Below are positions 17,848 through 26,581 of a stretch of 64,000 nucleotides of DNA, piece after piece. Source of the DNA: Hymenobacter chitinivorans DSM 11115. GTDB lineage: Bacteria; Bacteroidota; Bacteroidia; Cytophagales; Hymenobacteraceae. The notes under the pieces are model-generated. The model worked only from the letters and a program-made list of their open reading frames with translations. It was not told the DNA's origin and ran no database searches. How positions within the stretch are numbered: the stretch's first letter is position 1; every line of letters begins with the position of its first letter. The stretch spans positions 3,038,001 through 3,102,000 of the forward strand of contig NZ_PGFA01000001.1 in the NCBI RefSeq assembly GCF_002797555.1, written 5' to 3'. The translations under genes were made by a program, and so were the position numbers.

Positions 17848-17899
17848 CAGAACATAGAAAGGGCGTTTCGCAGCTGCGAAACGCCCTTTCTATGTTCTG
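17848..17899. repeat. Perfect 52-bp palindrome without spacer
   Basis: Left arm CAGAACATAGAAAGGGCG... (17848-17873) is the exact reverse complement of the right arm (17874-17899): 26 + 26 bp, no loop, no mismatch. It begins 13 nt beyond the DUF1573 stop and could end that transcript as a hairpin, although no strong U-tract follows on either strand. Confidence 0.9.
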
Positions 17900-17912
17900 C
17901 AAACGCAGCCGA

Positions 17913-18458
17913 TTACGACGACTTGCGCTTGGCTTTGATCTTGTTGTCGCCCATTTTGGACTTCTGCTTGGCATCTTTCTCGTCCATCACGCCGTTCGAT
18001 TTCGACTCAACAGTCATCGTGGGGGCAGCGTTAGCCGAGGCGGCGTCTTTCACTTCGCCTACCAGCGAAACCATGGCGTTGCCACCGGCCGAGTTCGACT
18101 CAATGGTCAGCACTTTGTTCTGCATGCCCATCTTGCCGGCGCTGTTAAACTTGGCCGAGATAGAGCCGGTTTTGCCGGGCATGATGGGGTCCTTAGTCCA
18201 GTCCGGGGTGGTGCAGCCGCAGCTTACGCCGATGTTGGAAATGACCAAGGGCTGGGTGCCCACGTTCTTGAACTTGAAAGTATGGTCTACCACGTCGCCC
18301 TGCTTGATGGAGCCGAAGTCGTACTTCACTTCGTCAAACTGAATCTGGGGGCCAGCTACTTTCTCCTGCGCATTGGCCGGCTTTACGGCTGCCGACTGCG
18401 CCTGCGCGGCCAAGCCCGTCAGCGAGAGCGACAAAGCCAGAATGAGTGCTTTTTTCAT
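17913..18458 (-). CDS. DUF1573 secreted protein
   Basis: 181 residues. Signal peptide 1-21 (ending AAQA). A DUF1573 immunoglobulin-like domain (about 35-130) contains the typical YDFGSIKQGD, FKFKNVGTQPLVISNI and SCGCTTPDW. The Lys/Ser-rich C-terminus (KSKMGDNKIKAKRKSS) is unusual. Family function unknown, probably periplasmic or outer-envelope. Monocistronic, with a good promoter and the 52-bp palindrome downstream. Confidence 0.88.
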   Translation of the reverse strand: MKKALILALSLSLTGLAAQAQSAAVKPANAQEKVAGPQIQFDEVKYDFGSIKQGDVVDHTFKFKNVGTQPLVISNIGVSCGCTTPDWTKDPIMPGKTGSISAKFNSAGKMGMQNKVLTIESNSAGGNAMVSLVGEVKDAASANAAPTMTVESKSNGVMDEKDAKQKSKMGDNKIKAKRKSS

Positions 18459-18488
18459 GAGGTGATTTCGTTAGTAAGTTGAGGTTAA

Positions 18489-18518
18489 CAAATTTAAGAA
18501 TTTCAAGGTGCGAGCCAA
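18489..18518 (-). promoter_or_regulatory. Complete Bacteroidota promoter of the DUF1573 gene
   Basis: On the minus strand TTG (18518-18516), 19 nt, then an exact TAAATTTG (18496-18489), 30 nt before the ATG. This is the best -33/-7 match in the window. Confidence 0.7.
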
Positions 18519-18621
18519 CTATCCTGCCAGTTTTCAGCGGGACGGCCACCATTCTTTTAACCACAACTTGCTTCCGCCGCGTGAGGTTCAGATGCAGCCT
18601 CGAAACCACATCGGCCCCCTC

Positions 18622-19284
18622 CTACCCCTTAAATTCCTTGGAATAAGGAAATTGCCGCGAAGCCTTGCGCATGATAGTGGTGACGATAGTATTCGTGTCG
18701 CTGCCGAAGCCCCGCGACAAGGCCTTGTCGTACTTCCAGAGCAGTTCGCCGGTAGCGCCGTCGTTGATGCTGATCATGAGCTTGCCCGTGTTGGTGGGCC
18801 CGCTCACGCCGACCAGCATCGACATGGCCACCGCCGCCCCGGCCGACATCGGCTGAGTGCTGGTGAAGGTGCCCGAGATGATGCCGTCGACGCCCAGGAA
18901 CTTGGCCAGCTGCTCGGGCGTGAAGGTGGCCACGTTGGCCGCCGTGACGTGGTGCTGAGCCAGCAGGGCGTTGGTACGGGCCAGGTCCTGCACGTCTACG
19001 GTCATGTCGTTTTCGGCTTTGCGCTTGAGGAAATACGACTGCAGGGCGCTCTGCACGTCCAGGCCCTCGCGCTGCTCCAGCTTAGCTACCCCATCGGGCC
19101 CGCCGTTTTTGGTTACTTCGTTGGGGCGCAGCTGCAGCGTCACGGCGAAGGGCAGCACGGCCAGGGTTTGGTGGGTTTTGGCCAGGGCCCCAAACTTAGG
19201 GCTGGTGTAGATTTCGCGGGTCTGGGCCGCGGCGCCCGTCATTAGTAGCAGGGCACACAGGGCGGTCAGAAGGTAGCTTTTCAT
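18622..19284 (-). CDS. Secreted CsgG/GNA1162-like protein
   Basis: 220 residues. Signal peptide 1-20 (LLMTGAAAQ). The rest resembles CsgG/GNA1162-type lipoprotein folds: LAVLPFAVTLQL, LDVQSALQSYFLKRK, an FTPEQLAKFLGVDGIISGTF segment and KLMISINDGATGELLWKYDK. No lipobox Cys is present, so it is a soluble periplasmic version or is anchored otherwise. Likely an envelope assembly or stress factor; function unproven. The 112-nt gap upstream holds a small ATGTGAT/ATCACAT hairpin at 19356-19374. Confidence 0.6.
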   Translation of the reverse strand: MKSYLLTALCALLLMTGAAAQTREIYTSPKFGALAKTHQTLAVLPFAVTLQLRPNEVTKNGGPDGVAKLEQREGLDVQSALQSYFLKRKAENDMTVDVQDLARTNALLAQHHVTAANVATFTPEQLAKFLGVDGIISGTFTSTQPMSAGAAVAMSMLVGVSGPTNTGKLMISINDGATGELLWKYDKALSRGFGSDTNTIVTTIMRKASRQFPYSKEFKG

Positions 19285-19396
19285 AGCGGGTAAGAGTTAG
19301 GAAGTGAATGCGGCGGCAAGTTGCAGCCCCATTCACTCCTTCACATGCCCACTTTATGTGATACCGAATCACATTTATGTGCTACAAAATTCTCGC

Positions 19397-20827
19397 TTAA
19401 TCCCGTTCCACCGGCGCGTCGCCGACGAGCTTCTGGTTGAAGTTCAGCAGAAACAGCCGGTCGGAGGCGCGGGTGATGGCCGTGTAAAGCCAGCGGGCAA
19501 ACTCGCTGTTGACCATCTCATCCTTGAGAAAACCGTGGTCGACGAAGACGGCCTGCCACTGCCCGCCCTGGGCTTTGTGGCAGGTCAGGGCGTAGGCAAA
19601 CTTCACCTGCAGGGCATTCAGGTACGGGTCTTTACGCAGGGCCGCGCTCTTGTCCTTTTTGGTGGTAAGGTGGGCGTAATCCTCGGAAATAGTATTGTAG
19701 AGCTCCTTGCTGCGGTCGGCGGGCAGGGCCGGGCTTTCGGTGTGCAGCGTGTCGAGCAGCAGCTTTACTTCCTGCTCCTCCTCGTCGGGGTAGTCCACGA
19801 ACCGCACGCGGGCATCGGCAAAGCGGAACCCGAACTCGTCCTGCCGCCGCACGATTTTGGTGACCTGCACAAAGTCGCCGTTGGCCAGAAAGCCCATTTC
19901 CGAGTCTTTGGGCAGCCAGAAATAGTTGTTGCGCACCACCATCAGGTAGTCGCCGGCCTCGATTTCCTCCTCGGCATCAAACAAGGTGCGCCGGATCATC
20001 TGGTTGTAGAGGTTGGCGTTTTTGTTGGAGCGGCAGATGATAGTCGTGTTTTCGTGGCCAAAGTTTTTATAGGCCCAGCGCAGGCCGTCTTCGAGCTTGT
20101 CGCCGCCGACGCGGAAAATATCGGGGTAGCCTTTGGTGAAAAACTGGATGCTGGGGTGCTCCTGCCGCAACTCCTCGCGCAGGGCGGTGGCGTTCATCAG
20201 AATGCCCGATTCCTCGGCTTGGCGCATTACCTGGCGCAGCTCCACCCCGTCGACCTTGGCCCGGAAGCGGTGAGCCAGCAGCTCGGGGTCGAGAGCGGGC
20301 GAGAGCAGCTGGCCCACGGGCGGCAGCTGGGCCGTGTCGCCGATGACGAGCAGCTTGTTGCTGGGCTTTTCGAACACAAACCCCAGCAAGTCATCAAGCA
20401 GGCCGTTTTCGCCGAAGGATTTCTCGTCCGAAATCATCGAGGCCTCGTCCACGATGTAGAGCGTGTCGGTGGTACGGTTGGGCTGGCGCTGAAACGAGAG
20501 GCTGTCGGAGGGCGTGCCGGACGTCTGGCGGTAGATTTTCTTGTGAATGGTGCTGGCCGCCACGCCCGAGTAGGCGCTCATCACCTTGGCGGCGCGGCCG
20601 GTGGGCGCCATCAGGGTGTATTTACGCTGCATGCGGTGCAGCCACTGCACCAGGGCACTGACCACGGTGGTTTTGCCCGTACCAGCGTAGCCGCGCAGCA
20701 CGAACACCTTGCGGCCCGGCAGATCGTCCTTCAGAAACTCGTCGAGCTTATAAAACAGCGTGGCCTGGTCCTGGGTGGGGTCGAAGGGAAAAAAGTCGCG
20801 AACGGACGGGGTGCGAACAGAAAGCAT
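19397..20827 (-). CDS. RecD-like superfamily 1 DNA helicase
   Basis: 476 residues from ATG 20827; a longer in-frame start would overlap the upstream lipoprotein gene. Helicase motifs in order: Walker A GYAGTGKTT (46-54), APTGRAAK (motif Ia), VDEAS (Walker B), IGDTAQLPPVG (III), and the UvrD_C_2-type LTCHKAQGGQW and YTAITRASDR near the end. It lacks the N-terminal extension of RecD2, and is of a short AAA_30 type common in Bacteroidota. Expected to unwind DNA 5' to 3' in repair or recombination. Confidence 0.85.
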   Translation of the reverse strand: MLSVRTPSVRDFFPFDPTQDQATLFYKLDEFLKDDLPGRKVFVLRGYAGTGKTTVVSALVQWLHRMQRKYTLMAPTGRAAKVMSAYSGVAASTIHKKIYRQTSGTPSDSLSFQRQPNRTTDTLYIVDEASMISDEKSFGENGLLDDLLGFVFEKPSNKLLVIGDTAQLPPVGQLLSPALDPELLAHRFRAKVDGVELRQVMRQAEESGILMNATALREELRQEHPSIQFFTKGYPDIFRVGGDKLEDGLRWAYKNFGHENTTIICRSNKNANLYNQMIRRTLFDAEEEIEAGDYLMVVRNNYFWLPKDSEMGFLANGDFVQVTKIVRRQDEFGFRFADARVRFVDYPDEEEQEVKLLLDTLHTESPALPADRSKELYNTISEDYAHLTTKKDKSAALRKDPYLNALQVKFAYALTCHKAQGGQWQAVFVDHGFLKDEMVNSEFARWLYTAITRASDRLFLLNFNQKLVGDAPVERD

Positions 20828-20861
20828 AGGTTGGAAAAGGGAAGCGGGCCGCAACGGCCAT

Positions 20862-21413
20862 TTAATCGAGCAGGGCCGGATTGACCTCGCCCAGAATCTT
20901 CTGCAAGAACACCATTTCGGCGCTAGAAAGTCCCGCACGGCGCGCACTATCTAGCGCCGTGGCTCGGAAAGTAGTCAGGGCCTGCGCCCGGTTATCAGCC
21001 GTAAACATATCGGCGCTGAGGCCCCAGATAAGCTGGTGCCGCAGCAAGGAAGTGGGCAGCTGGTGCAGGTATCTTACGGTCAGCGTAAACTGCCGGGCCC
21101 AGATAGTGACGGCCGCCTTATCCACGGCCTCGGTTACGTACCCGTCGCTGATGCAGGCCACCGAGTCCAGCTTCTGCAGCGCCGGCAGCGACCTGTGCTG
21201 CGTTATAGCCTGCTCCAGACTGTCGATGTAAGCCAGGACTTTATCATCGATAACGGGGGCCGGCGGCTCGGGCAATACTACTGCTGCCGGCACTGTTTCC
21301 CGAGCCGGTTTTTCCTGGGCACAGCTTGCCAGGGAAAGCAGCAGCAGCGGCCATGATCTTGCCGCTGAGACTACAGTTCCGGGTAAAAAGCGTCGAGGTG
21401 TATGCTGAATCAT
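20862..21413 (-). CDS. Lipoprotein of unknown function
   Basis: 183 residues. Lipoprotein signal with lipobox LLSLASC at about residues 25-31, then a Pro-rich linker (PEPPAPVIDD) and a helical domain (YIDSLEQAITQHRSLPALQKLD, TIWARQFTLTVRYLHQL). No family recognised. Sits 34 nt upstream of the helicase gene on the same strand. Envelope location inferred from the lipobox. Confidence 0.65.
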   Translation of the reverse strand: MIQHTPRRFLPGTVVSAARSWPLLLLSLASCAQEKPARETVPAAVVLPEPPAPVIDDKVLAYIDSLEQAITQHRSLPALQKLDSVACISDGYVTEAVDKAAVTIWARQFTLTVRYLHQLPTSLLRHQLIWGLSADMFTADNRAQALTTFRATALDSARRAGLSSAEMVFLQKILGEVNPALLD

Positions 21414-21422
21414 GAGCTATAC

Positions 21423-21845
21423 CTAGTGTAGGCCATGCACCTGACTTAGCTGTTGGATCTGGGCTAATGTTTCACTCATTGGCTGAGTAAAGCGAAGCCA
21501 CTCAAGCCAATAACCATCATTACACATATAAAGCAGTGAGGCATCAAACTGATGTACCAAGGCTTCATCAACAGCGTTTACGGCATCAAAAATCTGCAAC
21601 AATGGTAGAGCACCTGATTGATGCGGATGTATAAAACCAACCACGGCGCTAGTCAGGGAAAAATTCCAATGCCGGGCAATATTATCAGCCTGGTCTGAGG
21701 AACAAGCTGATATCCTATTTACTCCAAAGGTGTGTTTGTGGAGTCGAATTAAGGAAGGCGTTCCTAGCTCACAGGCCAATGAGTCGGGTTCTGTGTAATA
21801 AGACAGTAGGCAGATAGACTTGCCTACACAGGCCCATTGAACCAT
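21423..21845 (-). CDS. Hypothetical protein, atypical composition
   Basis: 140 residues from ATG 21845 (a GTG at 21854 is also possible). Rich in Cys, His and Gln (MVQWACVGKSICLLSYY, MCNDGYWLEWLRF). No recognised domain, signal or membrane helix. Base composition is clearly less GC-rich than the neighbours and codon choice is correspondingly different, suggesting recent acquisition. It reads towards the lipoprotein gene 9 nt away. Weakest protein call in this region. Confidence 0.45.
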   Translation of the reverse strand: MVQWACVGKSICLLSYYTEPDSLACELGTPSLIRLHKHTFGVNRISACSSDQADNIARHWNFSLTSAVVGFIHPHQSGALPLLQIFDAVNAVDEALVHQFDASLLYMCNDGYWLEWLRFTQPMSETLAQIQQLSQVHGLH

Positions 21846-21952
21846 ACTCACCACGAATGCAGTCCAGGCCTCGGAACCCTATTCACATTCAATAGCCCCT
21901 ACCCGAATACTATTTTTACCAATCTGCTCAATCAGCATCTTCAATTACTTTA

Positions 21953-22390
21953 CTACTGCGGCTCCACTACGGCCATCGTGGCCGAGGCTTTGGCAATCAG
22001 CACGTCGTCGCACCACACCTCGGCCTCGCAGAAATGCAGGCGGCGCCCCGGCTTGAGCACCCAGCCCACGGCCCGGAGCGTGCTACCAAGCCCGGGCCGC
22101 AGATAGGTCGTTTTCAGCTCGGCCGTGACCACGCCGGTGCCGTCGGGCACCAGGGTTACGGCGGCAAAACCGGCGGCCAGATCGGCCATCGTAGCCACCA
22201 GGCCGCCGTGGGCAAAACCCAGGTTCTGGTGGTGACGCTGCTCCAGGGGCAGCTCAAATACCACCCGGCCGGACTCCACGGTGGTCAGCTCGGCTCCGAT
22301 GAGGTGCATAAAATGCTGGCGTTGCAGCTTGCGGCGGATGCGAACTTCGAGGCTTTCGACGTTCAGTTCGGATTGGGCAGAAGTACTCAT
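21953..22390 (-). CDS. PaaI-type hotdog thioesterase
   Basis: 145 residues from ATG 22390. Hotdog-fold signature around HQNLGFAHGGLVATMADLAAG with the catalytic-loop HGG, then TAELKTTYLRPG and a terminal VLIAKASATMAVVE. Hydrolyses acyl- or aryl-CoA thioesters; substrate not readable. The start is supported by an exact TACCTTTG element ending 5 nt upstream. Confidence 0.88.
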   Translation of the reverse strand: MSTSAQSELNVESLEVRIRRKLQRQHFMHLIGAELTTVESGRVVFELPLEQRHHQNLGFAHGGLVATMADLAAGFAAVTLVPDGTGVVTAELKTTYLRPGLGSTLRAVGWVLKPGRRLHFCEAEVWCDDVLIAKASATMAVVEPQ

Positions 22391-22395
22391 TGCCG

Positions 22396-22403
22396 CAAAG
22401 GTA
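22396..22403 (-). promoter_or_regulatory. TACCTTTG -7 element, 5 nt before the thioesterase ATG
   Basis: Exact TANNTTTG on the minus strand with a 5-nt gap to the start codon, predicting a leaderless mRNA. Confidence 0.5.
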
Positions 22404-22487
22404 CGCACCGGGCCGGCGGTAGCCGCAATCCGCGGGCTTGCGTATCTTCCCGGCGCAGCTTTTCCATCGGGCCCAGCAACACGCGTT

Positions 22488-23075
22488 ATGACTACACTCG
22501 ACTATTTGGTGGCCGGCGGCCTGGGGTTGGCGCTGGCGGCCTGCAGCGGCTTCCGGGTCTTTGTACCCTTGCTGGCAGCTAACCTGGCCTACCTCACCGG
22601 CTTTATGGCCCCGTCGGCGGGCTTTGAGTGGCTGGGCTCCTGGGCCGCCTTCGGGGTGCTGGCCACGGCCACCGTGGCCGAAATGCTGGCCTACTACGTG
22701 CCCGTAATCGATAATGCCCTGGACACGATTACCACCCCGGCCTCGTTTATTGCCGGCACCCTGCTCATGACCTCCGCCCTGCCAAACCTCGACCCGATGG
22801 TGCGTTGGGGCCTGGGTATTTTGGTGGGCGGCGGCACGGCGGGCATGGTGCAGAGCGGCACGGCCCTGCTACGGGCCGGCTCCACGGCCACCACGGCCGG
22901 GTTCGGCAACCCGATTCTGGCCACGCTGGAAAACTTTCTGGCCATTGCCGGTTCTGTACTGGGCCTGCTGCTGCCGCTGGTCATGGCCGGGCTGGTGGTA
23001 GTGCTGCTGCTGTATTTGGCCGGCCGGTTCCGGCGCCTGTTTTTCCGCCGGAGCACCCCGCCTACCAATCCCTAA
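22488..23075 (+). CDS. DUF4126 membrane protein
   Basis: 195 residues from ATG 22488. Five or so hydrophobic segments, Ala/Gly/Leu-rich. The start LALAACSGFRVFVPLLAANL and the central DNALDTITTPASFIAGTLL fit DUF4126. Terminal positively charged tail (RFRRLFFRRS). Function unknown. The NUDIX gene follows after 18 nt, probably one transcript. Confidence 0.8.
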   Translation: MTTLDYLVAGGLGLALAACSGFRVFVPLLAANLAYLTGFMAPSAGFEWLGSWAAFGVLATATVAEMLAYYVPVIDNALDTITTPASFIAGTLLMTSALPNLDPMVRWGLGILVGGGTAGMVQSGTALLRAGSTATTAGFGNPILATLENFLAIAGSVLGLLLPLVMAGLVVVLLLYLAGRFRRLFFRRSTPPTNP

Positions 23076-23093
23076 TTCTACTTCTACACGCCT

Positions 23094-23609
23094 ATGCAAC
23101 CTCCTTCTTCACCTTCCGAGGCCGTTTCTGATTCGCTACTCCAGGCCTACACCGGCCAGGTGCGGGTGCGGGCCTGCGGTATGCTGATTCACCAGGGCGC
23201 CATGCTGCTCACGGCCCACCGGGGCCTGCTGGCCGCGGGCCTGCCATTTTGGTCGCCGCCGGGTGGGGGCTGGCAGTTCGGGGAAACCATCCAGGAGTGC
23301 CTGCGCCGGGAGTACCGGGAAGAAACCGGTCTGGAAGTAACCGTGGGCCGCTTCCTGCACCTGCACGAGTTCAAAACTGATGCCCTGCAGGCCTTAGAGC
23401 TATTTTTCGAGGTGAAGCTGGTGGACGAAACTGCCACCCCGCGCCTGGGCTCCGACCCCGAGCACGGCCCCGACACCCAGCTGCTCACTGAACTGGCCTT
23501 TCTCACGCCCCGGCAATTGGGCCTGCTGCTCCCAACTCAGGTGCACCCCATTATGCGCCACGTCATCAGCCCCGACGACGTATTTATTCCCCACATTCTG
23601 TTTCAGTAA
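23094..23609 (+). CDS. NUDIX hydrolase
   Basis: 171 residues. Complete Nudix box: GGWQFGETIQECLRREYREE then TGLEV (about 61-85), in the GX5EX7REUXEEXGU form. Hydrolyses nucleoside-diphosphate-linked compounds; substrate unknown. Cytoplasmic, behind DUF4126 in the same direction. Confidence 0.88.
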   Translation: MQPPSSPSEAVSDSLLQAYTGQVRVRACGMLIHQGAMLLTAHRGLLAAGLPFWSPPGGGWQFGETIQECLRREYREETGLEVTVGRFLHLHEFKTDALQALELFFEVKLVDETATPRLGSDPEHGPDTQLLTELAFLTPRQLGLLLPTQVHPIMRHVISPDDVFIPHILFQ

Positions 23610-23698
23610 AACCCTTCCGGCTCAAAACAAGCTGCGGAGTGGTTTGCGGGCCTTTCGTACCTTTAACGGCCTATTTGCCGCTTCTTGCCCGTCCCGCC

Positions 23699-24598
23699 GT
23701 GTCCTCTAACACTTTGTCTGTCGCCACCTTGCCACTTCCCGCCCCGCCTGTTGCCTTGCAGTCCTTGCGCGACGAAACGCTGGAAACAGCCTCGCCGGCC
23801 GGCTGCAACCTCTACCTGACTGCCGGGGCCAACGGCCTGCGGCTGGGCGTGGCCGATATCCGCCGCAACAAGTTTGTGGCTCTGGAAGACTACCCGGTCA
23901 ACCCCGAAGCTTCGTGGGCCGACCAATTTAAGTCTCTTACTGCCGAGCACGACTTATTGAGCCAAACCAGCTGGAACCAGGTGCGCCTGGCCGTGCAAAA
24001 CCGCGCCTTCACGCTGCTGCCCGCACCCCTGCTACGCCCCGGCGACGAAGCCGCCTACCTACGCCTGCACCACGCCCTCGATGCCGAGCACGAAACCGTG
24101 GGCCGCTACGCTCATTCCAGCCTGGAAATGGTCAGCGTATTTGCCGCCGAAAAAGCCCTGACCAACTGGTTTCGCGCGACCTACCCCACTGGCAAAATTC
24201 TGCACCAAACCAGCGCCCTGCTCGAAGGCATCATTCACCAGAGCGAAGTAGGCGCCCCGCGCCGGCTCTACCTGAGCCTGGGCCACCAGGAAGTCACCAT
24301 CGTAGCCGTGCGCGACAAGCGCCTGGAGTTCTGCAACGTCTTTGCCTTCGCCACGGCTGAGGACCTGATTTACTACACGATTCTGGTCATGCAGGAGCTG
24401 CAGCTCAACCCCGACCAGGACGGCGTCGTCGTCTGGGGCGACCTGATGCACGACTCGGAGCTGTTCACCATCCTGCGCAAGTACATCCGCAACATCCGCT
24501 TCGGCAACCGCCCCTTCGACGTGGCCTACAGCTACCGCCTCAACGACGTGTTCGAATACCGCTACTTCGAGCTCTACAGCCTGCACCTCTGTGAATGA
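23699..24598 (+). CDS. DUF3822 family protein
   Basis: 299 residues from GTG 23699. An open frame extends 60 nt further up, but a TACCTTTA -7-like element lies inside that extension, so I prefer the later start. Matches DUF3822, an actin-like-fold family that in Bacteroidota precedes rsmD/coaD genes (recognisable parts: SWNQVRLAVQNRAFTLLP, LYLSLGHQEVTIVAV, YYTILVMQELQLNPDQD). Function unknown. The next gene is coaD, the usual neighbour, but rsmD is missing here. Confidence 0.75.
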   Translation: MSSNTLSVATLPLPAPPVALQSLRDETLETASPAGCNLYLTAGANGLRLGVADIRRNKFVALEDYPVNPEASWADQFKSLTAEHDLLSQTSWNQVRLAVQNRAFTLLPAPLLRPGDEAAYLRLHHALDAEHETVGRYAHSSLEMVSVFAAEKALTNWFRATYPTGKILHQTSALLEGIIHQSEVGAPRRLYLSLGHQEVTIVAVRDKRLEFCNVFAFATAEDLIYYTILVMQELQLNPDQDGVVVWGDLMHDSELFTILRKYIRNIRFGNRPFDVAYSYRLNDVFEYRYFELYSLHLCE

Positions 24599-24682
24599 GT
24601 GAATGAGTGGAGTAGCCTACGGCGCAAAACCGCGCCAATTGAATACTTCACTCATTCACTCATTCACCTATTCACTTATTCA
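24593..24682. repeat. Inverted GTGAATGA / TCATTCAC tract between DUF3822 and coaD
   Basis: GTGAATGAGTGAATGAGTG (from 24593) is exactly inverted at 24662-24682 region as CACTCATTCACTCATTCAC (19-bp arms, about 45 nt apart). The left arm contains the DUF3822 stop codon; the right arm runs to 5 nt before the coaD ATG. In mRNA it would form a strong hairpin just before coaD. Confidence 0.75.
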
Positions 24683-24686
24683 CAGT

Positions 24687-25163
24687 ATGCGCATTGCTCT
24701 TTTTCCTGGCTCCTTTGACCCGTTTACCAATGGCCACCTCGACGTGGTGCGGCGCGGCACTCAGCTCTTCGATGAGGTCATCATTGCCATCGGCAACAAC
24801 AGCAGCAAGTCGCGCTACCTGCCCGTGGAGCAGATGGTGAGCATGATTGAAGGTGTGTTTGCCGACGAGCCGCGGGTGCGGGTACAGTCCTACAAGGGGC
24901 TTACGGCCACGTTTGCCAAGGAAGTAGGCGCCAAATTCCTGCTCCGCGGCCTGCGCAACACCACCGACTTCGAGTACGAGAATACCATTGCCCAGGCCAA
25001 CCGCCACATGAACCCCGAGCTGGAAACCGTGTTCCTGATTACATCCCCGGCTCTGGCGGCCATCAGCAGCACCATTATCCGCGAAATTCACCGCTTCGGC
25101 GGCAACGTGGACGACTTCGTGCCCTTCCCGCTACCCGCCTATCGGGCCCCGGCCGCCAGCTAG
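24687..25163 (+). CDS. coaD: Phosphopantetheine adenylyltransferase
   Basis: 158 residues from ATG 24687. Nucleotidyltransferase motif GSFDPFTNGHLDVV near the start (T/HxGH), later LRGLRNTTDFEYE and AISSTIIREIHRFGG. Makes dephospho-CoA from 4'-phosphopantetheine and ATP, the penultimate CoA step. Length is normal. Convergent with a lipoprotein gene 5 nt downstream. Confidence 0.95.
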   Translation: MRIALFPGSFDPFTNGHLDVVRRGTQLFDEVIIAIGNNSSKSRYLPVEQMVSMIEGVFADEPRVRVQSYKGLTATFAKEVGAKFLLRGLRNTTDFEYENTIAQANRHMNPELETVFLITSPALAAISSTIIREIHRFGGNVDDFVPFPLPAYRAPAAS

Positions 25164-25168
25164 CCGAG

Positions 25169-25651
25169 TTAGCGGCGCGATACCATCCGGACGCCCGAAA
25201 TGGCCGCGGGCCGCTTGGGGTCGGGTACGGGCAGCACAATGTACTCGGGCGCGGTCATTACCAGGTTGCCGCGGCGCATGAGCTCGTCCTCGTCGGAGCC
25301 GATGAGCACCATGTCCAGCACCTTGCGCGACTTGGCGTTGAAGGTCACCACGATGGTGGAGCCGTTCTTTTCGAAGGTGTTAATCCAGTCGGCGCCCTTC
25401 GTGGACTTCATCTGCGCGGCCGTGGGCTCCAGGCCAATGGGCTCATCCTTGCCTTCCTGGGGCGTACCCAGGGCCCGGCGCACCTGGTCGATGTTTTTAC
25501 CAACCAGAGAAGGCAAATCCAGCTGGCTGGGGTTGGCCGCCGTACCCTGCCCAACTTTGGGGGCGCTGTTTTCGGAAGCATTCTGGCTGCCGGTGCAGGC
25601 GGCAAAACCGCTCAGCAACAACACAAGGGGCAGGTAACGGAATGGGCGCAT
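25169..25651 (-). CDS. Lipoprotein with SmpA/OmlA-like segment
   Basis: 160 residues. Signal with lipobox LSGFAAC (about 14-20). After a Ser/Asn/Ala linker comes LPSLVGKNIDQVRRALGTPQ, which resembles the start of SmpA/BamE-type domains, then NTFEKNGSTIVVTFNAKSRKV. Ends in a basic tail. Probably a periplasmic envelope lipoprotein; the SmpA link is a resemblance only. Lies 21 nt behind the NUDIX gene in the same direction. Confidence 0.6.
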   Translation of the reverse strand: MRPFRYLPLVLLLSGFAACTGSQNASENSAPKVGQGTAANPSQLDLPSLVGKNIDQVRRALGTPQEGKDEPIGLEPTAAQMKSTKGADWINTFEKNGSTIVVTFNAKSRKVLDMVLIGSDEDELMRRGNLVMTAPEYIVLPVPDPKRPAAISGVRMVSRR

Positions 25652-25671
25652 ACGCAGAGAATTGGGGTGAA

Positions 25672-26376
25672 TTATTTTTCCTTGGCTGATTCTTTGGTCG
25701 ACTCCTTGCCGGACGTTTCGCCCAGGTAGTGCCGCACGACCAGCGCAATGGAAGCATACGCTTCATCGAGCACGGCCAGGGCTTCCTGGGGGGTCATCCA
25801 GCGTACTTCCTCGATGTATTCCTCGGCCTGAGGCTTCATCAACGAGTCGTCGGAGCAGGTCATGATGTACCAATTCGTCTTTTTCAGGATTTTGTTGCCG
25901 TTGTAGGCATAGGAGTGCCAGGTGCTGGGCAACTTTTCGCCCATTTCCACCTTGATGTTGCACTCTTCCTCCACTTCGCGCAGGGCGCCCAGGCCGGGGT
26001 CTTCGTCTTTCTTGAGCTTGCCCTTGGGCAAATCCCACTTGCCGAGACGGTAAATCATCAGCACCATGCCGTCCTTTACCACCAGGCCACCGGCGGCCTT
26101 CACGATGCGGAACTGGTCTTTGAGGTGCAGAATCAGCCGTTTTTTCTTGCGGGCCAGCAGCGTCAGCGACTTGAGCTTCTTGAGCTTCTTGACTTCCATC
26201 AGCCGCAGAATCCGGTCGATGAAGGGGTCCGTCACGTCGCGCACGAGCACGTCGCCGATCAGATCTTTGGAGCTGAACTCATCCTCCGCGTTCAGAATCA
26301 GGTCGTAGCGGTGCTTGTATACTTTCTCGCTGTTCTTTTTGATGATCAGCGGAATATCGTTGATGAAGACGTTCAT
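25672..26376 (-). CDS. NUDIX domain protein with basic N-terminal domain
   Basis: 234 residues from ATG 26376. Residues 1-105 form a charged domain (KKLKKLKSLTLLARKKKRL). Residues about 110-215 are NUDIX, with the box GKLKKDEDPGLGALREVEEE. The C-terminus is Lys/Glu/Ser-rich (SGKESTKESAKEK). This two-part layout is common in Bacteroidota NUDIX proteins of unknown substrate. The frame continues upstream but that part is Cys/Ser-rich and non-conserved-looking. Confidence 0.8.
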   Translation of the reverse strand: MNVFINDIPLIIKKNSEKVYKHRYDLILNAEDEFSSKDLIGDVLVRDVTDPFIDRILRLMEVKKLKKLKSLTLLARKKKRLILHLKDQFRIVKAAGGLVVKDGMVLMIYRLGKWDLPKGKLKKDEDPGLGALREVEEECNIKVEMGEKLPSTWHSYAYNGNKILKKTNWYIMTCSDDSLMKPQAEEYIEEVRWMTPQEALAVLDEAYASIALVVRHYLGETSGKESTKESAKEK

Positions 26377-26581
26377 CGCAGGGTAATCAGAGGGCAGAAA
26401 ATGAGGAAGTGGCGCCGAGGTCCATTGCAAAACACAGCATAAAATTCGGCAAACGGAAATCGGGGAAAGCTGGGCAAGATACGGGATGCAGCCGGTTCTG
26501 TTGCCGGCCCGCAGCCCAACAGCGCTTTTCAAAAATCAAGAGTCGTCGTAAGCCTTCAGCAGGCCTTACTTTTACGCAGCA

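Noticed and set aside
19356..19374. ATGTGAT/ATCACAT hairpin as terminator of the helicase gene
   Set aside because: Only 7 bp with AT-rich stem and no T run; noted in the neighbouring gene entry only.
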